A DNA stretch of 55,823 nt, taken from positions 1 through 55,823 of the forward strand of contig JAOTWS010000009.1 in NCBI GenBank assembly GCA_029862745.1, written 5' to 3'. The notes beneath the pieces were generated by a model. The model had not been told where the DNA came from and made no database searches. It saw only the letters and a list, made by a program, of their open reading frames with translations. The stretch is from Nitrosopumilus sp. (GTDB lineage: Archaea > Thermoproteota > Nitrososphaeria > Nitrososphaerales > Nitrosopumilaceae). Shown in pieces: positions 45,880 through 53,984 of the stretch; position 1 is the first letter of the stretch; every line of letters begins with the position of its first letter. Position numbers and translations under genes: made by a program.

Positions 45880-46761
45880 ATGAGTTACATAGAAGAAAAT
45901 TCCAACGTAGAAGATTATTTTAGTTCTAGAGCAAACAAGAGATCAAGAAATACTGTAAGATGCACACTTTCTGTTTTCAATAGATATTGTTTAACAAAGT
46001 ATCAGAGAGATGCTCAGACTGTCGTAAAGGATCTAAAGAATGAAAATAATGAGAAAATATACACGATGGCAAATCCATATGTAATTTGGTTAGGACAAGA
46101 ACATCCCGAGATTTTAATCAAAATTGGTAGGCACGAATATGAAAGACCAATGAAAGCTTTGCATCCATCAACAATCAGAAATTATGTAGGTCATCCCAAA
46201 GATTATCTGGAAGAATTGGTGGGTTTGAGATTTCTGATAGAAGATGGAAAAAAGAGTTAAGCTTCCAAAGATGATTTCTGAAGATCCTGAACCTTTTAGA
46301 CCTGAGGAAGTTAGGATTTTACTTGATAATGCTTCTCCAAAAAAGGGATTTCTCTATATGGTTCTCAAAGATTCTGGAATGAGAATTGGAGAAACGTTAC
46401 AGATTAGAAAAAAGGATGTAGACTGTACAAAGAATCCTGTTGAGATAAAGATTCCAGCTTGGGCTACAAAGACCAAGAAGGGAAGAACTGCTTACATTAC
46501 TAGGGAGACTGCCCAATGATGAGGAGAAGATTAAATGAAATCAATGAACATGGTGAGGTTCTTGAAAAACATCTTCTAGATTCCTCTGCTGAAGAATTTG
46601 ATATATCTCAAATAACTGCCAAAAGATACCTTGATGCAATGTGTTCTTCTCATGGATGCCTTGAGAAAGTCTCTAGGGTGAAAAGTAGCATAATTAGAAT
46701 GAAAAAAGAGGATTTATGGCATAACCTCTTTTTACATCATTATGAATTCGAACAATTCTAA
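45880..46761 (+). pseudogene. tyrosine recombinase/integrase, broken in three frames
   Basis: Frame 1 (45880-46260) is the core-binding domain (NTVRCTLSVFNRYCLTKYQR ... STIRNYVGHPKDYLEELVGL). Frame 2 (46244-46519) starts the catalytic domain: MVLKDSGMRIGETLQIRKKD with the first catalytic Arg, then KTKKGRTAYITRETAQ. Frame 3 (46516-46761) begins RLNEINEHGE as expected for the next strand but drifts off, and no H-x-x-R ... Y is found. So the catalytic His, second Arg and Tyr are missing. A small frame at 46742-46849 follows. Relic of an integrated element. Confidence 0.75.
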
Positions 46762-46849
46762 ATCAAATGATTCAAAAATACTTGAAATTCTAACTACTAG
46801 TAATTTAGACTACTCAACTGAAATAGATCGTTTTTTAAAGTCAGAATAA
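46742..46849 (+). CDS. possible small protein (35 aa)
   Basis: ATG 46742 overlaps the end of the integrase relic and opens 35 codons (MNSNNSKSNDSKILEILTTS, NLDYSTEIDRFLKSE). Helical, acidic, Asn/Ser-rich start. It could be real or a scrap of the broken integrase. Confidence 0.25.
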   Translation: MNSNNSKSNDSKILEILTTSNLDYSTEIDRFLKSE

Positions 46850-46868
46850 TTTCTTGAAATATCCAACT

Positions 46869-47060
46869 TTAAACATTGCCAATATCGCTAGTTTCACGCA
46901 AGTCACCATCAGGAAGAATCTCTATTTGTCTAACGAAGATTTCCCCATCTTTAATTCCATGTAAATGAATTAAACCTAAACCTGGATCCTTTTCAAAATG
47001 TAAACAAATTTCAAAATCGTTAAGATGTAACCTATAATGGTGATTATCCTTAATTTCCAT
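46869..47060 (-). CDS. hypothetical protein (63 aa)
   Basis: 63 residues: MEIKDNHHYRLHLNDFEICL, HFEKDPGLGLIHLHGIKDGE, IFVRQIEILPDGDL. Beta-rich, many His. The start codon lies 1 bp after the stop of the frameshifted gene upstream, so the two form an operon. I do not recognise it. Confidence 0.5.
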   Translation of the reverse strand: MEIKDNHHYRLHLNDFEICLHFEKDPGLGLIHLHGIKDGEIFVRQIEILPDGDLRETSDIGNV

Positions 47061-47061
47061 A

Positions 47062-47348
47062 TTAGTTCAAAAAACCTCCAAAATTTTGATATTTTTTTGA
47101 ACGAAGTGTATTCAAAATTCTAGCATCTACATCATTCCAATCATAAAGGAAATTTTCGTTAAAACATACATTGACATATTCTTGTAATACTTTTTTACCT
47201 AATCGGTATCTAGGGTTATTTTCATCATTTCTACCATTTGCTAGTAATGCACCAACTAATTCTTTATTGGTAGGTTTATGTCAAATAACCAAGTAATTTT
47301 ATCACCATCAAACAATCTACCTTTTGAGAAAGTAATTGTTTCAGGCAT
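47062..47348 (-). pseudogene. hypothetical protein gene with frameshift
   Basis: From ATG 47348 the frame reads MPETITFSKGRLFDGDKITW LFDI and soon stops; one frame over the text continues TNKELVGALLANGRNDENNP, RYRLGKKVLQEYVNVCFNEN and DWNDVDARILNTLRSKKYQN to TAA 47062. The total of 287 bp is not a multiple of three. The break is near TTTGACATAAACC. The second part is helical and unknown. Divergent from the HTH regulator at 47418. Confidence 0.6.
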
Positions 47349-47384
47349 TTGTTCAGTTAGAGACACACTATATCATAGGTAGGG

Positions 47385-47397
47385 ATATTTATATAAT
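47385..47397 (+). promoter_or_regulatory. TATA box for the HTH regulator
   Basis: ATATTTATATAAT, 20-33 bp before the ATG of the HTH gene; identical to the 13-mer ahead of Hsp20-CDC48 at 43021. The gap to the start codon implies a nearly leaderless transcript. Confidence 0.55.
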
Positions 47398-47417
47398 GAA
47401 AACTTTACATATATGTA

Positions 47418-48089
47418 ATGAAAGCTGATATATCAATATCTGATAGCACATTAATTGATTTTTTAGAATTGATATTAGAAAACGGTCCACAGACAGCCTA
47501 TGCTATGAGAGAAATAGCAGGAAAATCATATGGAACAACTCATCTTTATCTTAATGAAATGGAAAAGAGACAATTACTAAAAATTTATGATGAAAAACCT
47601 CACAAAAGTGGAAAAACTAAGAAATTTTTTGGACCAACCATTACAGGAATAATGGGTGTTTTTTTGTATAATTTAGAATTTCAAGAACAGGAAATAGAAA
47701 CTAAGGATAATGAAAAAGAAATGGAAGACCAACTTAGAACAATATATCATAAATGGAAACATATCAAACCATTTACAGAAGAAATCAAAGAGTTTGCAGG
47801 TTTTTCAGAAGAACAAATTCTGAATGATCCTGAATCAGAAACATACTTCATTAGATACATGCATTTTTTCATAGGTTTAGCTAGTCAAGCAAGTAGATTA
47901 CAAGAAGAAAGTATACAGGATAAGATGGTAATGTATGCTCTACATTTAGCAACTGGAGAACAAAAAGAACAATACATTAGTTTTGTAAAATTTATGGCAG
48001 ACTATTCTGAAGGATACAAAAATTCCATAATAACAGGAGTAAAGAAAATTCGTTCTGATATGGATGATATTTTAGATGTTTTAAAATAA
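47418..48089 (+). CDS. winged-helix transcription regulator-like protein
   Basis: 223 residues. Residues ~10-75 look like a winged helix: TLIDFLELILENGPQTAYAM, REIAGKSYGTTHLYLNEMEK, RQLLKIYDEKPHKSGKTKKF (wing). The rest is helical and charged (EQEIETKDNEKEMEDQLRTI ... MADYSEGYKNSIITGVKKIR), perhaps a dimerisation or sensor part. It sits between a divergent broken gene and a PIN-like fragment in a region with an integrase relic, so it may belong to an acquired element. Confidence 0.75.
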   Translation: MKADISISDSTLIDFLELILENGPQTAYAMREIAGKSYGTTHLYLNEMEKRQLLKIYDEKPHKSGKTKKFFGPTITGIMGVFLYNLEFQEQEIETKDNEKEMEDQLRTIYHKWKHIKPFTEEIKEFAGFSEEQILNDPESETYFIRYMHFFIGLASQASRLQEESIQDKMVMYALHLATGEQKEQYISFVKFMADYSEGYKNSIITGVKKIRSDMDDILDVLK

Positions 48090-48177
48090 GAAAAATTTGT
48101 AAATTATAGAATTTAGTTAACTTTTGAGAGAAAATGAAATAAGCAAACGTATCCCAATCAAATCTAAAATAATGACT

Positions 48178-48570
48178 ATGAAGATTTTTCTTGATTCAAA
48201 AGATTGGATAACTTTGGCACGAATAGTAAGTGGAAAGGAAACAGATTTTGAATTACAAAAAATATATGAAAAAATTAAAAAATTGTCTGATTCAGAAACA
48301 GCTATTTTTCCATTTTCAATGTTTCATCTTGATGATATAATGAAAAGAACTAACAAAGAATCTAGAGACAAAGTAATTGATGTTATGATTGATATTTCAA
48401 AAGGTTGGGTAATGAAACCATACATTCTTTTCTTTAAAAAGGAAGTTGAAAATGCAACAATAAATCGACTTGGAATTCCCTCCATTCACAAGATTTCATC
48501 TCAAATTTTTGGCAAGGGAATAGCATATACTGCAGGTAAGGTAATATCACATCACAAGGATCTCTTGTAA
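48178..48570 (+). CDS. PIN-like protein, probably truncated
   Basis: 130 residues from ATG 48178. The N-terminus MKIFLDSKDWITLARIVSGK matches the first strand and acidic residue of PIN-like nucleases (usually LD-x-N/K-x-W/I-x-L), and helices follow (FELQKIYEKIKKLSDSETAI FPFS, DDIMKRTNKESRDKVIDVMI). After about residue 118 the reading frame runs into other sequence and stops; full-length relatives I would expect to be longer, with two further acidic motifs. So the nuclease is likely dead or incomplete. Confidence 0.55.
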   Translation: MKIFLDSKDWITLARIVSGKETDFELQKIYEKIKKLSDSETAIFPFSMFHLDDIMKRTNKESRDKVIDVMIDISKGWVMKPYILFFKKEVENATINRLGIPSIHKISSQIFGKGIAYTAGKVISHHKDLL

Positions 48571-48771
48571 TTATTCAAATCTTCAAATCTGGAAGAAAAT
48601 CCTGCTCATGTTGCACAGGTTGGCTTGGCGATAATTCCTTTGAATACAAGTTCAGAGTGCTATCTATCGATGATGATCAGTGTCCTATTTTACAGAAAAT
48701 AAGAATTCATTGTTTGGTTGAACCAAACGTATATCGTGAAATATTTTCTGGTTTTTTAATTTCTGCTTATT
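48540..48771 (+). other. start-less coding fragment
   Basis: A frame opened at 48540 by an upstream stop reads coherent protein: GNITSQGSLVIIQIFKSGRK, SCSCCTGWLGDNSFEYKFRV, LSIDDDQCPILQKIRIHCLV. It begins where the PIN-like gene loses sense and ends against the ParB gene, so it looks like the tail of a different gene joined at a recombination junction. Family not recognised. Confidence 0.4.
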
Positions 48772-49578
48772 TCATTTCCTCTTCAGATATTTTGAGATTA
48801 TTTCATCTGCCATATCTGATACATCCATATCATTTTTGATTGCAAGGCTGCGCAATTTTCTTGCATTACTCTTATTCAGCTCAAGTGTGATCTTTTGTTG
48901 TAGCATTCCTAACTTTGCTTTTTTGAGCAATTTTAGATGTGGTGACTTTGGACTTTTTGCAAGGAAATTGAGATATTTTTTTCGCAGTCTTTGATCAAGC
49001 AGAATTATCTTCTCTGCAATATTAACTGCCTTTGAAATGTTTGGGATTGTTTGGTATAGTTTTGTTGCATCATCCCGTGATAGTTCCTTTGGTACGTATT
49101 GTTTTAATCTTTCAGGAACTGCTGCAAATCCTAGATATTTTTTAAGGGTTTGCATAGATATTCCAAGCGATTGAGCTGCCTTGCCTTTCCCTACAGATTC
49201 TGCCAGAAACACACATGCTGCTGTCATGTCTTTCATATCCATCTTGTTTCTATGTAAATTCTCTATCATTGATGCTGCTTTTGCATTCTCCAGATCATAT
49301 TTTGTATTTTGAGTGAGTAATAATACTGGTATCTTTTTTGCTCCCAATCTTTTCAATGCTGCAAATCTTCGTTGGCCTGACATTAGAAGATACGAATCTT
49401 TTGATTCTTTTTGCACCATCGGTGGATTCTGCAATCCTTCATTTTTAATAGACCTTGCAAGATCTGTTATTCCTTCACGGTCTAGTTTTCTTGCTTGTGC
49501 ATCACGCCACACTTTAATCTGTTTTACTGGAATCACTCTTAATCTATAGGATATTGGTGGATTGTAACGCCTTGCCAC
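48772..49578 (-). CDS. parB: ParB/Spo0J-type protein
   Basis: 268 residues. ParB N-domain: YRLRVIPVKQIKVWRDAQAR, GLQNPPMVQKESKDSYLLMS GQRRFAALKRLGAKKIPVL with the GQRR box (CTP-binding), then ENLHRNKMDMKDMTAACVFL. The HTH GKGKAAQSLGISMQTLKKYL follows. The C-terminal third is Lys-rich helical. It binds DNA and may serve chromosome or element partitioning; no ParA is adjacent. Position beside integrase relics allows an element origin, yet the gene itself is intact. Confidence 0.88.
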   Translation of the reverse strand: MARRYNPPISYRLRVIPVKQIKVWRDAQARKLDREGITDLARSIKNEGLQNPPMVQKESKDSYLLMSGQRRFAALKRLGAKKIPVLLLTQNTKYDLENAKAASMIENLHRNKMDMKDMTAACVFLAESVGKGKAAQSLGISMQTLKKYLGFAAVPERLKQYVPKELSRDDATKLYQTIPNISKAVNIAEKIILLDQRLRKKYLNFLAKSPKSPHLKLLKKAKLGMLQQKITLELNKSNARKLRSLAIKNDMDVSDMADEIISKYLKRK

Positions 49579-49748
49579 ATATTACACAAAAATATAATTT
49601 GTGTTAAAAGATATAGTTATTTACAATTGACAAGTAATCAAAATTTCAGTCTCTTTTCTAGTCACATACAATCAGTTCTTTCTATTCTAGTGCTATATGA
49701 GAGCGTTCACAACAAGATATGTATCTTCTAAATTCTTTTCACTAATGT

Positions 49749-49937
49749 ATGCCAATTTACATGATACAAAAACCAATAAAAAAATTTGAACAATTAAGTA
49801 TGTATATTTCAGAGATTCACATATTGAAAAGTGATATCACTTCAATGTTGAACTATTCCAATTATTTACATAATGGCATACATCCCAGGTATAATCTTGA
49901 TGATATTTTATTCTTAGATTGCATTTGTTTATTATGA
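49749..49937 (+). CDS. doubtful small ORF
   Basis: 62 codons starting MPIYMIQKPIKKFEQLSMYI and ending LDDILFLDCICLL. Mixed composition, no motif. The flanks (49579-49748, 49938-50044) are AT-rich and empty. Kept only because no other reading explains the stretch. Confidence 0.3.
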   Translation: MPIYMIQKPIKKFEQLSMYISEIHILKSDITSMLNYSNYLHNGIHPRYNLDDILFLDCICLL

Positions 49938-50044
49938 AACAATATGGACATATGGTTACAAGATCAAATTATTTTATACGTCTAATCTAAGCAGGTATTC
50001 TTCAGATCTAGATTTTATGTCCAAACATTGAGACTCAAACTATT

Positions 50045-50149
50045 TTAGCAGTATTGTCTTTTCTCGTTTCCTCTTCTAAAACTTGTTCCTTTATGGCATT
50101 CACATTCACAAGATTCATCCTCACAAAACCCTTTTTCATTTTTTGACAT
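50045..50149 (-). CDS. tiny Cys-rich protein with CxCxCH motif (34 aa)
   Basis: ATG 50149, 34 codons: MSKNEKGFCEDESCECECHK, GTSFRRGNEKRQYC. Cysteines at 9, 14, 16, 18 and 34 plus His19. The ending of the cluster, SC-x-CECHK, is shared with the protein encoded on the other strand at 50319. A longer shadow frame covers the same bases, but the cysteine pattern supports this one. Presumed metal binding. Confidence 0.55.
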   Translation of the reverse strand: MSKNEKGFCEDESCECECHKGTSFRRGNEKRQYC

Positions 50150-50318
50150 ACTATGGATAACCAATTATAATATTTGAAATCATTATGGTTTAGAGCAATA
50201 TTTTGTTTAGTTTTAATCAAATTTCTAAATATTTTTTTATATTTTTGATGTTTTTGAAGACTGATCATATATATCCTTAAGTCTGAACAAAACTTGGTAT
50301 ATTACTAGAGGGATTTGA

Positions 50319-50426
50319 TTGGACAAAGAATGGCTGCGAGTAAAAAGTGGAAGAAGCAAGGGTTGTAAAGATTGTATTACTCATAGATGTATTCCAAGTA
50401 GTTGTAAATGTGAATGTCATAAATAA
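50319..50426 (+). CDS. tiny Cys-rich protein with CxCxCH motif (35 aa)
   Basis: TTG 50319 (after TAGAGGGA, a possible ribosome site), 35 codons: MDKEWLRVKSGRSKGCKDCI, THRCIPSSCKCECHK. Six cysteines and two histidines; the C-x2-C-x2-x-H-x-C and SCKCECHK blocks suggest one or two metal sites. It shares SC[EK]CECHK with the divergent gene at 50045. The ATG at 50331 in a neighbouring frame is the rival but stops after 12 codons. Confidence 0.6.
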   Translation: MDKEWLRVKSGRSKGCKDCITHRCIPSSCKCECHK

Positions 50427-50433
50427 TCTTGAT

Positions 50434-51711
50434 TTATTTTAAAACCATGCCTATATCCATTAGATTTGTGTGTGTGAAGTTTGTTACAATATTTCCTTTT
50501 TGTTTTTGAAAGAATCTGCCCGAATCACTATTTTTAAGAAATTCTTTCATTATTTCTAAATCTATCTTTATGTTTTCTGTAATTGCTCCTGCAAATACTG
50601 AATTTCCATCTATGCCGTCTGTACCCATTGATGCAATAACCATTGGTTTTGATTTCCTAGTATTTTTTAACATCCTTAAAACTAATTCTTGATTTCTTCC
50701 ACCCATTCCCTTGCCAATCACTTTGACTGTTGTCTCACCACCAAAAATTATACAAGTTTTTTTGCTTTCTGAAATTTTTTTAAGAATTTTTTTAACTGCT
50801 TCTTTTATATCTCCAAAGATCTGTATTGTGTCAACTGTGTATCCTATTTTCTCAGCTTTCTTCTTCATCGCTTCTAAACAATCAATATTGCTTGCAATGA
50901 TAAAATTATCAATTTTTGATTTTTTTGGAGTTTCTACATTTTCTTCCTTTGCACCCTTTTCTAAAACTTGTAAAACTTCAATTGGTATTTTCCATTTTAG
51001 TTTATGTTTGTCTAAAATTTCCAGTGCGTTTGCGTATGTTGTATTATCTATGTATGTGGTACCTGACGCTATGGATGAAAGATCATCTCCTTCTACATCT
51101 GACATCACCAAACTAATCCCATGGCATTTCATATTTTCAACCAATTTTCCTCCTTTGATTTTTGATAAATGTTTTCTAATACAATTTAACTCTTGAATGT
51201 TTACTCCTGATTTCAATAAGACATTTGTCACGTGAATTTTGTCATCTAGTGTTATCTCATTTGGAATTGCAAGAAGCGATGATCCACCACCTGATACAAG
51301 AAATATGATTAATTCGTCACTTCGCTTATTTTGAACAAATTTCATCACCTCCTTTGCTGCTTTTACGCTTGTTTGATCTGGCTTGGGATGTCTTGAATTA
51401 AAAATCTGAAATTTCTTACCTTTGATAATTGACTTGGAACCCTTGGGGATTACTACTATGCCGCTTTTAATGGGAATTATGGCATTTAGTGCTCTAGTCA
51501 TAGAGTCTCCTGCTTTTCCAAATGCTACTGAGTAGATATTGGAATATTTGGCAATATCAATTGTTTTACCATTTATTTTGATTTGAGTAGGTGTTACATA
51601 TTTTGGAATTATATTTTCTGGATTTGCTGCTTGAAGACCTGCTTCCAAAATTTCAAGACAATCTTTTTTTTTATCTGTAGTTCCCAATTCATTAAAATTT
51701 TGAATAATCAT
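50434..51711 (-). CDS. glycerate 2-kinase
   Basis: 425 residues, the archaeal-type (GckA/MOFRL) glycerate kinase phosphorylating glycerate to 2-phosphoglycerate with ATP. Signatures: SVAFGKAGDSMTRALNAI, IFNSRHPKPDQTSVKAAKEV, the nucleotide/phosphate loop IIFLVSGGGSSLLAIP, ELNCIRKHLSKIKGGKL and the C-terminal MOFRL-type GGETTVKVIGKGMGGRNQEL then GTDGIDGNSVFAGA. Family length is about 430. The ATG at 51711 begins a slightly extended N-terminus. It links glycerate to lower glycolysis. Confidence 0.93.
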   Translation of the reverse strand: MIIQNFNELGTTDKKKDCLEILEAGLQAANPENIIPKYVTPTQIKINGKTIDIAKYSNIYSVAFGKAGDSMTRALNAIIPIKSGIVVIPKGSKSIIKGKKFQIFNSRHPKPDQTSVKAAKEVMKFVQNKRSDELIIFLVSGGGSSLLAIPNEITLDDKIHVTNVLLKSGVNIQELNCIRKHLSKIKGGKLVENMKCHGISLVMSDVEGDDLSSIASGTTYIDNTTYANALEILDKHKLKWKIPIEVLQVLEKGAKEENVETPKKSKIDNFIIASNIDCLEAMKKKAEKIGYTVDTIQIFGDIKEAVKKILKKISESKKTCIIFGGETTVKVIGKGMGGRNQELVLRMLKNTRKSKPMVIASMGTDGIDGNSVFAGAITENIKIDLEIMKEFLKNSDSGRFFQKQKGNIVTNFTHTNLMDIGMVLK

Positions 51712-51868
51712 TTTATTACTTAATAATACAAGTCAGTATAACAATTTTCTTACAATAATCATATATTGTAAATGCAAATTCCAAATGAAAAATATAATTT
51801 GATCTATTCATACTTTATTTTCTCGTTAACGGTTTTATGATAGTATTACCTTAGATAGTATCTGAAAT

Positions 51869-52429
51869 ATGAGGCCTAAAGAAATTGAACCACCAAGTGT
51901 TAATGAAATAATTAAAAATTCTGAATATTGGAATAAAAGACGACTACGTTACTGTGGAGATGACATCTATTTTGATCAGGAAATTAGAACAGGAATATGT
52001 TATCTCTGTAAAAGAGATGGCAGGGAACAAAAGTCAACAAAAACAGAACTTCATCATTTGAAATATGACCAATCAGACAAACTGGCTTGGACAATAGAGG
52101 TCTGCGGTAGCTGTCATTGGCAAATAGATCCAAAAAAGAGAAAAGCTATTGAGAAGAAGACTGGCAGGTACATTCCATATCGCTATGGTGAGTTTTACTT
52201 GAACGCAAAACAAAGAGCCGAGAAAGAAGAGCGAGAGAAAAGAGAGTGGTACAAAAAATATTGTATGAATCTAAATGGTGAATTCACTCCAATGAAACAA
52301 TACATTCCCAACCAAGAATTTTACGATAAAGTGGTAGCAGCAATCAAAGCTGATTCACTTACTGCCAAATGGAAAAAAACAACTTTCAAAAAAGAATCCA
52401 TGTCTGATGTCTCACGTAGATACTACTGA
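51869..52429 (+). CDS. HNH-like zinc protein
   Basis: 186 residues. C44-x2-C47 (GICYLCKRDG), H62-H63 (TELHHLKYD) and C79-x2-C82-H83 (EVCGSCHWQID) give a treble-clef, HNH-type site with paired His, but the usual N and last H-x3-H are not evident, so nuclease activity is uncertain. The second half is Lys/Glu-rich helix (AKQRAEKEEREKREWYKKY). AT-rich upstream spacer (51712-51868) shows nothing else. Possibly a small defence or repair factor. Confidence 0.6.
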   Translation: MRPKEIEPPSVNEIIKNSEYWNKRRLRYCGDDIYFDQEIRTGICYLCKRDGREQKSTKTELHHLKYDQSDKLAWTIEVCGSCHWQIDPKKRKAIEKKTGRYIPYRYGEFYLNAKQRAEKEEREKREWYKKYCMNLNGEFTPMKQYIPNQEFYDKVVAAIKADSLTAKWKKTTFKKESMSDVSRRYY

Positions 52430-52468
52430 TTTTTCAATCTGGTAGATACATAGAGGATTTTTTTTATT

Positions 52469-52627
52469 TTATTTATCTGCAAATACCCTAACCAACATCA
52501 TTAATGCCGAAACACCGGATAACAAACCTCCTAGTAAAACCACTGAGAGTATTGAAATCACCATCCCGATAGCAATAACAATAACGCCAATAATGAAGAC
52601 GACCAAGAATTTTTGAATTTCTTCCAT
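52469..52627 (-). CDS. small membrane protein coupled to HEPN-like gene (52 aa)
   Basis: 52 residues: a short amphipathic start (MEEIQKFLV) and a long hydrophobic stretch (IIGVIVIAIGMVISILSVVL, LGGLLSGVSALMMLV) that can form one or two helices. Its ATG shares a base with the stop of the upstream gene (TAATG), so it is translated with it. Function unknown; small membrane partners of this sort occur in toxin and defence pairs, which is only a suggestion. Confidence 0.6.
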   Translation of the reverse strand: MEEIQKFLVVFIIGVIVIAIGMVISILSVVLLGGLLSGVSALMMLVRVFADK

Positions 52628-53322
52628 TATTTTCCTTTTGTCTTTTTTCTAAGCGGATCCTTGGAACCCAAACTTTTTTCGTTTTCCCAATTTCCAACCA
52701 ATCCTCCTATTGCTAAGGCATAAAGTTGAACCATCTTACTTTTGGTGATTAATTTATTCCAACTATACTGTTTACCATGAGTTAATTTTGAATTACGATA
52801 AAAAATGAATTTCTGTTTATCTCTTAGATACCAACCATGAGCTAATGAGTTTCTAAATGTAATGTCTATTGCATCCCAGTCAATTCTATTATTGACTCCG
52901 ATGTATTCTTCAATTATTTTTTTTAGTTTACCAAGATTTTCATTGCCTTCTACAATTCCTTTTTTGCCATAGGATACATCCTTTAACAGATTGATCAAGC
53001 TAATTTCTAAGAACCAGTAACTTCTAAGAGTTGCAACAACAAGCAAATTAAACCACACTTCATACAACAAATCTTCTTCAAGCTCAGAATTCTTTTTCAG
53101 AAATGCTGCTCGTACTTTGGCATCTCTAACAATACCATCAATTTCATTGATGTGAAGGGCAGATTGATTAGCAAAATTAACCATTTTTTTGATTTTTTTC
53201 ATCTCTTTGACTCTGTTTGGATTTATTTTCCCTTTGTTCTCTAATTGTTTCATCAAATCTTGAAAATATTTTAGCCAAACTACGCCTGCTTTGAGAGATA
53301 TTGGATCTATCTCCATGGCCAT
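52627..53322 (-). CDS. HEPN-like helical protein
   Basis: 231 residues, all-helical. The segment DWDAIDITFRNSLAHGWY has R157-x4-H162, the R-x4-6-H motif of HEPN ribonucleases, after a hydrophobic helical core (WFNLLVVATLRSYWFLEISL INLLKD). The RNxxAHG form is what HEPN and MAE_28990-type proteins show. The C-terminus is basic (RKKTKGK). Start ATG 53322 (or the next ATG two codons in). Coupled by TAATG to a small membrane protein. It may be a stress or anti-virus RNase; only the motif supports this. Confidence 0.6.
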   Translation of the reverse strand: MAMEIDPISLKAGVVWLKYFQDLMKQLENKGKINPNRVKEMKKIKKMVNFANQSALHINEIDGIVRDAKVRAAFLKKNSELEEDLLYEVWFNLLVVATLRSYWFLEISLINLLKDVSYGKKGIVEGNENLGKLKKIIEEYIGVNNRIDWDAIDITFRNSLAHGWYLRDKQKFIFYRNSKLTHGKQYSWNKLITKSKMVQLYALAIGGLVGNWENEKSLGSKDPLRKKTKGK

Positions 53323-53984
53323 GAATTAGTCACAAATTCATTGAATTTAACGGATTAGTTATACGGAACTTTAACACAACTCCTCTAGAAATTAATGAAA
53401 AATGTTCTAGATTGCTCTGATACTAATGATACTCGTGAAATCCATTACTTGCCGAATCTGAATATGAGGGAATTTTCATAATAACAAAAGATATTGTGAG
53501 AATTTTTTATAATACATTTTGTTACTATAACAAAATCCACGGCATAATGCAAGATATGATAACACATGATAAAAAATATGTTATTAGTGTCAATGTATGA
53601 CTTTACACTGATAGAATATTCATGAAGAAGTTGTGAGAGCAAAGGATACAAAGACTCTGGTATCGTACAGAAAAGTTTGAAAAATGGTTGGGAGATAAAA
53701 TAATACCATCAACCAATACAAAAGAAAACCTCTTCTAAGGTGTGGTGGTGGATCAATATTGATCCTCTAATAATATGAAGAGTCAGAGAATCTCAGATTA
53801 ATCTTTAACTGCTTAAACTCATATCCACTCAATGTAAATTTGATCTTTTGGATCAGTATTACTTTTCATTCAGTTTTTAAATAAACCGTTAATTTCTGTA
53901 TGTTAATATTATTTTAGAGATTCTATTTAAAATTGGATTAATTTATCATCCACTTCTTTATTGTGCTCTAAAATGTTTCCACAT
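53323..53984. other. long spacer, no convincing gene
   Basis: 660 bp with many stops. Short protein-like words occur (a 29-codon plus-strand frame at about 53394-53480 containing SDTNDTREIHYLPNLNMREF, and later RTEKFEKWLGDKIIPSTNTK near 53660), perhaps debris of a lost gene. No RNA gene seen. Confidence 0.4.

Noticed and set aside
50035-50268. 77-codon minus-strand ORF
   Set aside because: A shorter overlapping frame encodes a Cys-rich protein sharing a motif with its neighbour; the longer frame has no such support.
51869-52429. Active HNH endonuclease
   Set aside because: Only Cys ligands and the paired His are clear; the Asn and terminal His of the HNH site are not evident, so I kept it as HNH-like.
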